Source of the DNA: Agaribacterium sp. ZY112
GTDB lineage: Bacteria > Pseudomonadota > Gammaproteobacteria > Pseudomonadales > Cellvibrionaceae
Direction: 5' to 3'
Assembly: GCF_041346925.1 (NCBI RefSeq)
Contig: NZ_CP166840.1
Coordinates: 868,001-932,000, forward strand
Length of the DNA stretch: 64,000 nucleotides
Part shown: positions 1 through 11,533 of the stretch, piece after piece
Layout: each line of letters opens with the position of its first letter
How positions within the stretch are numbered: position 1 is the first letter of the stretch
Translations under genes and position numbers: made by a program
The notes under the pieces: model-generated
The model's database searches: none
Told to the model about the DNA's origin: nothing
What the model saw: the letters and a program-made list of their open reading frames with translations, nothing else

Positions 1-416
1 TCGTCAGTACCACGGCTGTTGCATTCGCCGACCAACATGGACGCAACCTACCCTTTGCCTATAATCGTAAAGAGGCTAAAGCACATGGAGAAGGCGGTAC
101 TTTAGTTGGTGCCCCAGTTCAGGGCAAAGTAGCAATCATTGACGATGTTATTACTGCAGGCACTGCTATTCGTGAAGTGCTCGACATCCTTAAAAACTGC
201 GGCGCACAACCGGCAGCGATTGTTGTAGGCTTAGACCGGCAAGAAAAAGGGCAAGGTGAACTAAGTGCCATTCAGGAACTCCAAGAGGATACAGGTGTAC
301 CTGTCGTCAGCATTATTAAACTTAACGACATTATTAGCTATTTAGAAGCAAAGGGTGACAAGGAATTACTCGAAGCAATCAAGCTATACCGAGAACAGTA
401 TGGGATTTCCGGCTAA
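1..416 (+). CDS. pyrE: Orotate phosphoribosyltransferase, 5'-truncated
   Basis: PyrE transfers phosphoribose from PRPP to orotate to give OMP, the fifth step of cytosolic pyrimidine synthesis. The reading frame is open from base 3. It contains the basic substrate loop [13 protein letters not shown] and the PRPP-binding signature [16 protein letters not shown], both diagnostic of PyrE. The C-terminus (..[10 protein letters not shown]) looks complete and ends with TAA at 414-416. The N-terminal third lies outside the window, so the start cannot be given. It overlaps the next gene by 17 bases. Confidence 0.95.
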   Translation, partial: VSTTAVAFADQHGRNLPFAYNRKEAKAHGEGGTLVGAPVQGKVAIIDDVITAGTAIREVLDILKNCGAQPAAIVVGLDRQEKGQGELSAIQELQEDTGVPVVSIIKLNDIISYLEAKGDKELLEAIKLYREQYGISG

Positions 417-1068
417 ATATAGAACATTAGCTTTTTTACTATCATTGACAGTGCTATCTACAACAGCACTGAGCAGCTTTGCAGCTGAAAAAAATACCTT
501 TGTGCTCTATCGCTATACAAATGCAAATGGCGTAACTGTGATCAATAGCAGTATTCCTGCGGAATACGCTCAGCAAGGCTATGAAGTCATTAGTAAGGCC
601 GGTGAAGTATTGGAAGTTATTCCACGCGCACCGAGCAAAAGCGAGATCGCTGCCGCAGATGCTCAGCGCAAGACCCTAGAGACCTTTAAACAATTACAGC
701 GCCGTTATAGTGATGTTAGTGATATAGAAAGAGCCAAGCAAAGGCGTCTCGATAATATCGATACCAACATTAAAATCCTAAGCGGTACTATTAGTAATTT
801 AGAGTCAAACAACGATGACCTTGTTCGCAATGCCGCCGAATTTGAACGCAAAGGTCGCTCAGTTCCTCATACAATTCTTAGACAAATTGAAGACGGCAAA
901 AAGGAACTTTCCGTCAGTAAAGACATTCTTGAATATCGTTATTTAGAATACAAAGAAACAGAAAAGAAGTTTGATAGTGATATACAAGCTTATATTGAAG
1001 GATCTAAGCTTGAGAAAAAACTAGAACAAGAGCAAGCCGAGCTAGAGCGGCTTGCAAAACAACGCTAG
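400..1068 (+). CDS. Secreted DUF4124-type protein with coiled coil
   Basis: This 222-residue protein begins with a Sec signal peptide (hydrophobic stretch about residues 9-24, likely cleavage after SSFA). A short domain follows ([17 protein letters not shown]) that looks like the DUF4124 family of periplasmic or envelope proteins. The rest is charged, Lys/Glu/Arg-rich and probably coiled coil (about residues 85-222). I chose ATG at 400 because it places the signal peptide at the N-terminus; an upstream GTG at 355 would add 15 polar residues inside pyrE. The overlap with the pyrE end suggests translational coupling. Function unknown; the DUF4124 call is from sequence resemblance only. Confidence 0.75.
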   Translation: MGFPAKYRTLAFLLSLTVLSTTALSSFAAEKNTFVLYRYTNANGVTVINSSIPAEYAQQGYEVISKAGEVLEVIPRAPSKSEIAAADAQRKTLETFKQLQRRYSDVSDIERAKQRRLDNIDTNIKILSGTISNLESNNDDLVRNAAEFERKGRSVPHTILRQIEDGKKELSVSKDILEYRYLEYKETEKKFDSDIQAYIEGSKLEKKLEQEQAELERLAKQR

Positions 1069-1113
1069 TCAGTCAAAGGCAAGGCCGCGGTGTACAGCCT
1101 TACGCTCTATGAT

Positions 1114-1707
1114 CTAAGCCTCAATCAAGCCCGCCGTTAAATAGGGCCATGCATGTGGCCACTGCTCCGTTGGCGAACGCTTAAATTCACTTCGCACAAA
1201 CTGAGCAATACGACCTTCTGCAGCACTTAGTAATAAGGCTACGGTTGCATTCACGCTCATACCAAACTTCAAACCATCACGCAGCTCGGCGTCTCGTAAT
1301 ACTTGCCTAAGCTCTGTTTCAAGCCTATCGAATAACTGGCTAATACGCTTGCGTAAACGCTCTGTTTCACCCGTTAAGGCATCACCCGTTAACAAGCGAG
1401 TAATACCTGGGTTTCTTTCGCAGAAAGCCAATAGTAAGTATAAGATCTTTTCGCAGCGATCTAGGGCTTTCGCTTCATTGCTAATAATTAAGTTAATCTG
1501 AGAGAACAGCGTTTGCTCAATAAACTCAATTAAGCCTTCATACATTTTAGACTTGCTAGGAAAGTGGCGATAAAGAGCAGCTTCAGACACCCCCACCTGC
1601 TTAGCTAAAGCCGCCGTAGTAATACGGGCCCCTGGGCTCTCCTCAAGCATAATCGCCAGGGACTCCAATATTTGCTGCCGCCTATTTTTCTTTTGTTCTG
1701 TACTCAT
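1114..1707 (-). CDS. slmA: Nucleoid occlusion factor SlmA
   Basis: SlmA is a TetR-fold protein that binds chromosomal SBS sites and antagonises FtsZ rings over the nucleoid. The 197-residue length matches the family. The N-terminal HTH (about residues 30-52, TTAALAKQVGVSEAALYRHF) and the helical C-terminal part (CERNPGITRLLTGDAL, SAAEGRIAQFVRSEFKRSP) are characteristic of SlmA rather than of ligand-binding TetR repressors. It is the last gene of a leftward cluster coaBC-algC-argB-slmA, 22 bases after argB, which is a conserved arrangement. No own promoter is obvious. Confidence 0.93.
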   Translation of the reverse strand: MSTEQKKNRRQQILESLAIMLEESPGARITTAALAKQVGVSEAALYRHFPSKSKMYEGLIEFIEQTLFSQINLIISNEAKALDRCEKILYLLLAFCERNPGITRLLTGDALTGETERLRKRISQLFDRLETELRQVLRDAELRDGLKFGMSVNATVALLLSAAEGRIAQFVRSEFKRSPTEQWPHAWPYLTAGLIEA

Positions 1708-1729
1708 TTTAAATCCTTAAGCTCGCCTA

Positions 1730-5193
<3,464 letters not shown>

Positions 5194-5202
5194 GATAATC
5201 CC

Positions 5203-6396
5203 TTAACTTAGTACTGCCGCAATATGCTGGATAATGTCACGAGCTAACAAGCGCTTGTTTCTTCGCCCTAACACCTGCTCACCGGACTCAGCTATCAGCG
5301 TCACCGCATTGTCATCGCTATTAAAGCCGATGCTCTGATCCGATACATCATTGGCGATGATCAAATCCAGATTCTTGCGCAGACGCTTTTCGCGAGCATG
5401 CTCAACAACATGGTTAGTCTCTGCAGCAAAACCAACCACAAAGGGGCTCTGCTCTAAGCTTGCTACATCGCTGATGATGTCAGGGTTCTTAGTTAGCTCT
5501 AAAGTTAAAGTATTGTCGGTTTTTTTGATTTTTTCCTTCGCAGGTGTCGCAATTCGATAATCTGCAACTGCAGCTGCGCCAATAAAAACATCGGCCTTGG
5601 CTGCCAGAGCTAAGGCACTCTTATGCATCTGCGCTGCTGTTTCCACTTGCTCCACAGACACACGCTCAGGCCCTGCAAGCTGGCAAGGGCCGGTAATCAA
5701 GTACACTTTGGCACCTGCTTCTACTGCCGCTTCAGCTAAGGCATAGCCCATTTTTCCAGAACTGTGATTACTGATATAACGCACAGGATCAATAGGCTCA
5801 CGAGTCGGCCCTGCGGTAATCACTACAGTTTTACCACTCAGCTCGGCGCATTCAAATAAGGCCTCAGCTTTTACGGCTAGCTCTTCGGGCTCTAGCATTC
5901 GACCAGGCCCCACATCACCACAGGCTTGTTCACCAGCCGCAGGCCCACATAGCGCGGCCCCACGCTGCTCTAGCAAGGACACATTCTCTTGGGTTATTTG
6001 CGCTGCCCACATCTGCTGATTCATCGCAGGAGCTAAAGCGAGTAAAGCAGGAGATGCTAAACAAAGGGTACTTAACAGGTCACTGCCTTCACCTATAGCC
6101 AACTTGCTTATAAAGTCAGCTGTCGCGGGTGCAACTAAGATGAGATCTGCCCAGCGGGCCAGTTCAATATGCCCCATACCACCTTCGGCATCTGGATCCA
6201 ATAAGCTGTCTCGCACACTGTGCCCGCTTAGAGCTTGTAAGGTCAAAGGTGTAATAAAAGCTTTGGCTGCCGGAGTCATGACAACACGGACATCTGCACC
6301 GCGTATTTGCAGTTTACGAATTAACTCTGCGCTCTTGTACGCCGCAATACCGCCACAGACACCAAGCAATATGCGTTTATTGGTCAACGAAGACAT
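5203..6396 (-). CDS. coaBC: Bifunctional phosphopantothenoylcysteine decarboxylase/synthase
   Basis: CoaBC joins cysteine to 4'-phosphopantothenate (CTP-dependent) and decarboxylates the product with FMN, two steps of coenzyme A synthesis. The 397 residues comprise the N-terminal flavoprotein CoaC (catalytic His in GGMGHIELARWAD at 76, PAMNQQMW near 124-130, active-site Cys in QACGDVGPGRM at 159) and the C-terminal CoaB domain starting near 190 (VVITAGPTREPIDPVRYISN). It is the first gene of the leftward cluster, 9 bases before algC, and is divergent from radC with about 130 bases between them, where the promoters should lie. Confidence 0.96.
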   Translation of the reverse strand: MSSLTNKRILLGVCGGIAAYKSAELIRKLQIRGADVRVVMTPAAKAFITPLTLQALSGHSVRDSLLDPDAEGGMGHIELARWADLILVAPATADFISKLAIGEGSDLLSTLCLASPALLALAPAMNQQMWAAQITQENVSLLEQRGAALCGPAAGEQACGDVGPGRMLEPEELAVKAEALFECAELSGKTVVITAGPTREPIDPVRYISNHSSGKMGYALAEAAVEAGAKVYLITGPCQLAGPERVSVEQVETAAQMHKSALALAAKADVFIGAAAVADYRIATPAKEKIKKTDNTLTLELTKNPDIISDVASLEQSPFVVGFAAETNHVVEHAREKRLRKNLDLIIANDVSDQSIGFNSDDNAVTLIAESGEQVLGRRNKRLLARDIIQHIAAVLS

Positions 6397-6526
6397 AAGA
6401 AAATAAGACTGTGCTAGGGTTAAAAAACAGCTCTTAAGATATCATTTTTAACACTCGGTTGTTAGCACTTACTTATCACAAGGGCGATGCAAGGACTCAG
6501 ATCAAAGCCAACTACAAGGATCGTAT

Positions 6527-7201
6527 ATGGCTATATCAGACTGGCCCGCCAGCGAGCGGCCGCGCGAAAAACTCATCAGCCAGGGCGCGACAGCTCTGAG
6601 CGACGCCGAATTACTCGCCATCTTTTTACGCACCGGCTGCGCAGGCTTAAGCGCCGTAGAGCTCGCTCGCAGTTTGCTTTTACGTTTTGGCAGCCTGCGC
6701 GCCTTATTAGAAAGCTCACGCAACGACTTCTGCTCAGCCAAAGGACTTGGGCTTGCAAAATACAGCCAACTTCAAGCAGTGCTTGAAATGAGCCGACGCC
6801 ACTTAGCCGAGCACTTACAGCGCGATGACTGCCTCAATTCAAGCGAGGCCGTAAAACGCTTTCTTAGTGCAAAACTACGCCATCAGTGCTCCGAAGTTTT
6901 TGCCGTGCTTTTCTTAGACAGCCAGCATCGACTGATCGAATACGAAGAGCTATTTAACGGCACGATTGATGGCGCAGGTGTTTACCCCCGCGAAGTCGTC
7001 AAGGCTGCCCTTGCTCATAACTGCGCTGCCGTTATTTTTGCCCACAACCACCCCAGTGGCATCGCCGAACCAAGCCAAAGCGATCAACGGATTACTGAGC
7101 GTTTAAGACAGGCTCTCGCCTTAGTTGATATCAACACCCTCGATCACATCATTGTGGGCGAAGGCAGTTGCCTTAGCTTTGCCGAGCGCGGATTATTATA
7201 A
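6527..7201 (+). CDS. radC: RadC-family JAMM protein (UPF0758)
   Basis: The 224-residue protein has an N-terminal helix-hairpin-helix-like part ([32 protein letters not shown]) and a C-terminal MPN/JAMM metallo-domain with HNHPSG at 173-178 and a downstream metal Asp (D186), as in all RadC proteins. The historical DNA-repair role is doubtful, and its biochemical function is unsettled. It sits between coaBC and rpmB as in many gammaproteobacteria. ATG at 6527 gives the standard start [16 protein letters not shown]. Confidence 0.95.
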   Translation: MAISDWPASERPREKLISQGATALSDAELLAIFLRTGCAGLSAVELARSLLLRFGSLRALLESSRNDFCSAKGLGLAKYSQLQAVLEMSRRHLAEHLQRDDCLNSSEAVKRFLSAKLRHQCSEVFAVLFLDSQHRLIEYEELFNGTIDGAGVYPREVVKAALAHNCAAVIFAHNHPSGIAEPSQSDQRITERLRQALALVDINTLDHIIVGEGSCLSFAERGLL

Positions 7202-7226
7202 ATATGGCCAATAAACACGAAAAAAA

Positions 7227-7255
7227 TTGCCACGGCCTCAGCTTTCTGGTATAAA
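7227..7255 (+). promoter_or_regulatory. Sigma-70 promoter for rpmB-rpmG
   Basis: A -35 box TTGCCA (7227-7232) and -10 box TATAAA (7250-7255) are separated by 17 bases, the optimal spacing. They lie about 135 bases before rpmB, leaving a long, GC-rich leader, as is common for ribosomal protein operons. Seen directly in sequence; activity is inferred. Confidence 0.7.
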
Positions 7256-7390
7256 TCGCGCCTCTTTTTTGACCAACCCCTCGGACTGGTGTCCAGATAG
7301 GCCTGTTAAGCGCGTATTGACGGTATTTGGTCACCCAAATGAACTTGATTGAGCCGCCCCTTCCGGGAGGCCTTAGAAATAGAGGCTGAT

Positions 7391-7627
7391 ATGTCTAGAG
7401 TATGTCAAGTTACCGGTAAACGTCCGGTAACGGGTAACAACGTAAGTCACGCTAAGAACCACACTAAGCGTCGCTTCCTGCCTAACCTACACTCTCACCG
7501 TTTTTGGGTGGAGTCTGAGAAGCGTTTTGTTAAACTACGCGTTTCTTCTAAAGGTCTTCGCATTATCGATAAGAAAGGTATCGATATTGTTTTGGCTGAA
7601 ATGCGCTCTCGCGGCGAAAAAGTTTAA
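7391..7627 (+). CDS. rpmB: 50S ribosomal protein bL28
   Basis: The 78-residue protein begins [23 protein letters not shown], which is the bL28 signature, and matches the usual length. It is a structural component of the large ribosomal subunit. I chose ATG at 7391; an upstream in-frame start at 7349 would add 14 residues not seen in bL28. It is followed after 12 bases by rpmG, the conserved pairing, and shares its promoter and terminator. Confidence 0.98.
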   Translation: MSRVCQVTGKRPVTGNNVSHAKNHTKRRFLPNLHSHRFWVESEKRFVKLRVSSKGLRIIDKKGIDIVLAEMRSRGEKV

Positions 7628-7639
7628 GGAGCATAGATC

Positions 7640-7795
7640 ATGCGCGATAAGATCCGTTTGAATTCAACAGCTGGTACTGGTCACTTCTACACAACTGACA
7701 AGAACAAGCGCAACATGCCTGGCAAATTCGAGATCAAAAAATTTGATCCTGTAGTTCGCAAGCACGTTGTTTATAAGGAAGGCAAAATCAAGTAA
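7640..7795 (+). CDS. rpmG: 50S ribosomal protein bL33
   Basis: This 51-residue protein ([19 protein letters not shown].., ..[19 protein letters not shown]) is bL33. It lacks the CXXC pairs of zinc-binding bL33 paralogues, so it is the zinc-independent C-minus form that gammaproteobacteria normally use. A Shine-Dalgarno sequence (AAGGAG) lies in the short gap after rpmB. A strong intrinsic terminator follows at 7816. Confidence 0.98.
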   Translation: MRDKIRLNSTAGTGHFYTTDKNKRNMPGKFEIKKFDPVVRKHVVYKEGKIK

Positions 7796-7815
7796 TTGAT
7801 TTAAGCTTTCGAAAG

Positions 7816-7840
7816 AACCCGGCTTAGTCCGGGTTTTTTT
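7816..7840 (+). terminator. Rho-independent terminator of rpmB-rpmG
   Basis: An AACCCGG / CCGGGTT stem with a short CTTAGT-type loop is followed by seven T residues, 20 bases after the rpmG stop. It is a textbook intrinsic terminator. Confidence 0.92.
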
Positions 7841-7982
7841 ATGCCTGTGATTTATGCCCCTTTGGCTTATTGTGTTCGATCCGCTATTGGCGGAGAAGAC
7901 CCTCTTCAGGCACACTCAAGACTCCCTGTCCGGTAAACCCAAGCCCCTCCATGGACTTGGCCCTGCGGGCGCGACTGCGGTT

Positions 7983-8003
7983 CAAAACATTCCAAATGTT
8001 TTG
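7983..8003. repeat. Short perfect hairpin before mutM
   Basis: Nine-base arms CAAAACATT / AATGTTTTG flank a 3-base loop in the 278-base gap between rpmG and mutM. There is no T-run on either strand that would make it a clear intrinsic terminator. Weaker complementarity outside it (GGCGC/GCGCT, TTGG../..CCAA, about 7955-8025) suggests a larger folded unit. Confidence 0.5.
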
Positions 8004-8073
8004 TCACAGGCGCTCGTCCAAATTCTGCGACAATAACCCGGACTGAAATCACCACCCTACAAGTTTCATCACA

Positions 8074-8886
8074 ATGCCTGAATTACCCGAAGTAGAAACC
8101 ACCAAAGCTGGAGTCGCCCCGTATTGTGAGGGCAAGAAACTCAGCAAGCTGATCGTAAGAAACCCAAACTTACGCTGGCCCGTGCCTGACGATCTCACCT
8201 TGAAGATCGAAGGAAAGAAACTGCTCGACCTAAGCCGCCGAGGCAAATACCTGCTGTTCCGATTCAATAACGGCACTGCCCTGCTTCACCTTGGCATGAG
8301 CGGCAACTTAAGAGTTATGCCAACCGGGGCCGAATCAGGTAAACACGACCACGTCGACCTCTGCTTTGGCAAACAGTGCCTGCGCCTCAACGACCCGCGC
8401 CGCTTTGGCTGCCTGCTTTGGACCGAAGAAGACGTTACACAACACCCCTTAATCCAACACCTCGGCCCTGAGCCGCTCACAGACGCGTTTGACGCCGCCT
8501 ACCTATACCACAAGAGCCGCAAGCGCAGCCAAGCCCTTAAAAGCTTTTTAATGGACAGCAAAACCGTTGTTGGTGTGGGTAATATTTACGCCAACGAAGC
8601 CCTTTTTAAAGCCGGCCTACACCCGCTTAAGCCAGCAGGAAAACTCAGCAAAGCCAAAGCTGAGCTACTCGTAGAACAAATAAAACTGACCTTGGCTGAG
8701 GCCATTAAGCAAGGCGGAACAACATTAAAAGACTTTGTTGGCGGGGATGGTAAACCGGGATACTTTGCACAGAAGCTCAAAGTGTATGGACGAGGGGGCG
8801 AGCCCTGTGTCGTTTGCAGCAAACCTTTAACGGAGAAGCAGATCTCGGCGAGAGCAACCGTCTACTGCACCCACTGTCAAAAGTAG
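8074..8886 (+). CDS. mutM: Formamidopyrimidine-DNA glycosylase (Fpg)
   Basis: Fpg/MutM excises 8-oxoguanine and other oxidised purines and nicks the abasic site. The 270-residue protein begins MPELPEVETT: after Met removal the N-terminal Pro is the catalytic nucleophile and the following Glu is essential. The C-terminus carries the zinc-finger CVVC...YCTHC (about residues 247-267) used to hold DNA. The length is normal. It stands alone, convergent with rph. Confidence 0.97.
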   Translation: MPELPEVETTKAGVAPYCEGKKLSKLIVRNPNLRWPVPDDLTLKIEGKKLLDLSRRGKYLLFRFNNGTALLHLGMSGNLRVMPTGAESGKHDHVDLCFGKQCLRLNDPRRFGCLLWTEEDVTQHPLIQHLGPEPLTDAFDAAYLYHKSRKRSQALKSFLMDSKTVVGVGNIYANEALFKAGLHPLKPAGKLSKAKAELLVEQIKLTLAEAIKQGGTTLKDFVGGDGKPGYFAQKLKVYGRGGEPCVVCSKPLTEKQISARATVYCTHCQK

Positions 8887-8917
8887 TAAGAGATGCAGAG
8901 TAGTGATGAAAGCGACT

Positions 8918-8980
8918 AGGGATGGATGCTTCGAGCCAAGCCGGGCTTAAGCTTTCAAGGCACGTCGTAAACCCATCCCT
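8918..8980. repeat. Imperfect intergenic palindrome
   Basis: AGGGATGG at 8918-8925 pairs with CCATCCCT at 8973-8980, enclosing GC-rich sequence with its own internal pairing (AAGC/GCTT). A second GCATCCCTGC copy follows at 8995-9004. It resembles the GGATGG...CCATCC intergenic repeats I remember from several marine gammaproteobacteria; membership is not verified. Confidence 0.45.
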
Positions 8981-9118
8981 GCTGACTCATCGATAGCATC
9001 CCTGCTACCAATGGCCCTGAAAGCTCAAATCCAGCTCAGCAACAAAGTCAGTGCCAATCGAAACCCCATCTCCCCCCCCCCTCTTAGCAGAACGAGCTCC
9101 GTCCAGAGCACACGGGTA

Positions 9119-9225
9119 GTTATCGGAGCACGATAAGGTTGAAGGGCAATCGGGCGTATGGAACGACCGCTTAGCGCATAGGGATATCTAGAGCGTGCCC
9201 TGATGCCTTATCTCGCTCCGATAAC
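9119..9225. repeat. Long inverted repeat with 29-base arms
   Basis: Left arm 9119-9147 and right arm 9197-9225 match as inverted copies at 23 of 29 positions, beginning with a perfect GTTATCGGAGC / GCTCCGATAAC pair. The 49-base centre contains smaller complementary segments. It could be a cruciform, a folded RNA or a small non-autonomous element. No flanking duplication is evident. Confidence 0.6.
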
Positions 9226-9258
9226 GGCAAGCCAAAGCACCGAGCAACTCCACTAGAA

Positions 9259-9978
9259 TTATTCAGCCAACGCCGCTTTCTGCAGCTCATTCAGCTCCTG
9301 AATACCTTTCTTGGCGAGGGCAAACATTCCGGCAAAATCATCAGCTGAAAAAGGCTCTTGCTCAGCCGTACCCTGAATCTCAATAATGCCGCCGTCATCC
9401 GCCATAACAATATTCATATCTGTATCTGCGTCACTATCCTCTGGGTAATCCAGATCTAACACCGGCTCACCTTTGTAAATACCAACAGAAACAGAAGCAA
9501 TCATGCGCTTTAAAGGATCGCCAGAAATCATCTTCTCGCGCTGCATATAACGAATGGCATCAACCAAAGCCACACTAGCACCAGTAATAGACGCCGTACG
9601 TGTGCCGCCATCGGCCTGAATCACGTCACAGTCGATCACAATTTGGTTCTCACCAAGCGCTTCAAGATCTATCGCTGCACGCAAAGAGCGACCAATAAGG
9701 CGCTGAATCTCAACGGTGCGACCACCCTGCTTACCGCGAGCGGCTTCACGCCCCATGCGCGACCCAGTTGAACGAGGCAACATGCCGTATTCGGCGGTCA
9801 CCCACCCTTGGCCTTTACCCTTCAAAAAGCGCGGCACACCCTGCTCAACACTGGCGGTACAAATTACTTTAGTCTGACCAAACTCAACCAATACCGAACC
9901 TTCGGCATGGCAAGTAAAGTTGCGGGTAATACGAATATCGCGAAGCTGATCGGCGCTGCGGCCACTAGGTCGAATCAT
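9259..9978 (-). CDS. rph: Ribonuclease PH
   Basis: RNase PH is a phosphate-dependent 3'-5' exoribonuclease that trims tRNA and rRNA 3' ends. The 239-residue protein has the family landmarks [13 protein letters not shown] at the N-terminus, [17 protein letters not shown], and [15 protein letters not shown] chose ATG at 9978 because AGGAG lies 9 bases upstream; a TTG at 9984 would be only 3 bases from it. The gene is divergent from yicC, as commonly seen. Confidence 0.96.
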   Translation of the reverse strand: MIRPSGRSADQLRDIRITRNFTCHAEGSVLVEFGQTKVICTASVEQGVPRFLKGKGQGWVTAEYGMLPRSTGSRMGREAARGKQGGRTVEIQRLIGRSLRAAIDLEALGENQIVIDCDVIQADGGTRTASITGASVALVDAIRYMQREKMISGDPLKRMIASVSVGIYKGEPVLDLDYPEDSDADTDMNIVMADDGGIIEIQGTAEQEPFSADDFAGMFALAKKGIQELNELQKAALAE

Positions 9979-10095
9979 GAACAAGAACTCCTAAAAAAGT
10001 GCGGGCATTATGGCACAAGATGCTTGAACAGCGCCTGAATCCAAGAATAAAAAATGCTAAGCTAAGCCCCACGCACACAACAAGAAGAAAATGCC

Positions 10096-10962
10096 ATGCC
10101 ACGCAGTATGACCGGCTTTGCCCGCCTTGAACAAAGCTACCCTTGGGGCACAATCGCCTGCGAAATTCGAAGCGTGAATCACCGCTACCTCGAACCAATT
10201 ATGCGCCTGCCTGAAAGCCTAAGAAACATCGAAGGCGACTTGCGCACTACCCTTAAAAAAGAACTAGCACGCGGCAAAGTCGAAGCGATGATGCACGTTA
10301 AGTACGAGAACAGCGAACAAAGCGCTCTCGACTTAAATCAAAGCTTGGCCAACAACATTCAACACCTAGCAGAGAAAATTGCTTCACGCCTAGGTGAAGG
10401 CAGCCATATCAACCCTATGGACATCCTTCGCTGGCCTGGAGTTATCAAAGCGCAAGAAGTTGATAAAGACGAACTCAGCAAACTCAGCGCCGAACTCTTC
10501 TCTCAAACCCTGCAAAAACTTGTAGAGAACCGCGAGCGTGAAGGTGCCGAACTGGGCAAATTGATAGAGCAAAGACTCGATGGCATTGCTGAACACGTTG
10601 TTATTGTTGAACAGCGTATGCCAGAAATTTTAGAAGCCAACAAAAATAAACTTGAAGAAAAACTAGCCGCCTTAAAAGTCGATATAGACCAAGACCGCCT
10701 CACTCAAGAACTGGTTTTTATTGCCCAAAAAGCCGATGTCGCCGAAGAGCTAGACCGCCTAAAAGCACACATCATCGAAGTTAAGCGCACCATTGAAAGC
10801 AACAAACCCATTGGCCGCCGCTTAGATTTCTTAATGCAAGAACTCAACCGCGAAGCCAATACCTTAAGCTCAAAAAGCATGGCCAGTGATATCACCCAAA
10901 GCGCGGTGGATTTGAAGGTATTGATTGAGCAGATGCGGGAACAGGTTCAGAATATTGAATAA
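10096..10962 (+). CDS. yicC: YicC/YloC-family endoribonuclease
   Basis: The 288-residue protein has the conserved YicC N-terminus (MTGFARLE...EIRSVNHRYLE) and the C-terminal DUF1732 helical domain with ..GRRLDFLMQELNREANTLSSKS... YicC proteins are endoribonucleases implicated in RNA turnover, including of small RNAs. In Pseudomonas-type genomes gmk follows directly; here about 5.4 kb of accessory genes intervene (10963-16423). The start is ATG 10096, the in-frame one (ATG 10091 is in another frame). Confidence 0.95.
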   Translation: MPRSMTGFARLEQSYPWGTIACEIRSVNHRYLEPIMRLPESLRNIEGDLRTTLKKELARGKVEAMMHVKYENSEQSALDLNQSLANNIQHLAEKIASRLGEGSHINPMDILRWPGVIKAQEVDKDELSKLSAELFSQTLQKLVENREREGAELGKLIEQRLDGIAEHVVIVEQRMPEILEANKNKLEEKLAALKVDIDQDRLTQELVFIAQKADVAEELDRLKAHIIEVKRTIESNKPIGRRLDFLMQELNREANTLSSKSMASDITQSAVDLKVLIEQMREQVQNIE

Positions 10963-10997
10963 CAATACAAACAACGGCACTTAGAAAGTACCTCGAC

Positions 10998-11510
10998 ATG
11001 AGCTATATAAAACCCATGTTTCAGTTTGTTTTATTTATTATTTTAGCCTTAGGTTTTGCAGGGATATGCATAGCAATGAGCTCGTTTAATCCATTAAAAA
11101 AAGAAGTGGTTTTGATGTCTCCGTTAGAGGGGACATTATTCAATAACGGTCAAATCTTAGCGAATGTAGATATTGAAGTTGTTATTGTTATGCCAGGCGG
11201 CGCTGAAAAAACGTTCAAACACAACACCGATGACAAAGGCTACTTCAGCCTGCCAGTTATTAAAGATCAGATGACTCTAGGGCCTATGACTGAGTTTGTC
11301 GTCAGCCAATTTATAGATGTTTTTTACAATGGAGAAAAACATACTATTTGGTCTGCAGCCAAACGAGAGCCTGGACTTTATGAGGAAAGAGACCCACCTA
11401 AGAAAGCTATTAATATAACCTGTGACATTACTGATAATTCCATAGAATCTAGACAGGGTGCTGGCTTTATTGAAACAAAGTGTAAATGGTCTGAGCTAAT
11501 AAATTTTTAA
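10998..11510 (+). CDS. Membrane-anchored periplasmic protein beside lipase (possible immunity)
   Basis: This 170-residue protein has one N-terminal TM helix or uncleaved signal (about residues 10-28, FVLFIILALGFAGICIAMS). The periplasmic part starts with PLEGTLFNNGQILANVDIEV and a TDDKGYFSLP segment. That layout (P-L-x-G, then a turn, then D-x-G-x-F-S-L-P) recalls the DUF6795 Ig-like family; I cannot confirm it. The coding sequence is AT-richer than the core genes. It lies 23 bases before the lipase gene, likely in the same transcript. A plausible role is protection against that lipase, but this is inference from arrangement only. Confidence 0.6.
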   Translation: MSYIKPMFQFVLFIILALGFAGICIAMSSFNPLKKEVVLMSPLEGTLFNNGQILANVDIEVVIVMPGGAEKTFKHNTDDKGYFSLPVIKDQMTLGPMTEFVVSQFIDVFYNGEKHTIWSAAKREPGLYEERDPPKKAINITCDITDNSIESRQGAGFIETKCKWSELINF

Positions 11511-11533
11511 ACATAATTTACAAGGATGTAAAA

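Larger units (their letters stand above)
8887..9258. other. Intergenic region between convergent mutM and rph
   Basis: These 372 bases lie between two converging genes and show no convincing ORF. They contain two palindromic units (8918-8980 and 9119-9225) and a run of 10 C residues at 9072-9081. The palindromes may act as bidirectional transcription ends or be members of a dispersed repeat family; neither carries a clear T-run. Confidence 0.6.

Noticed and set aside
9072..9081. Run of 10 C residues as a phase-variation tract
   Set aside because: It lies between two gene ends, not in a promoter or coding region, so slippage would have no obvious effect.
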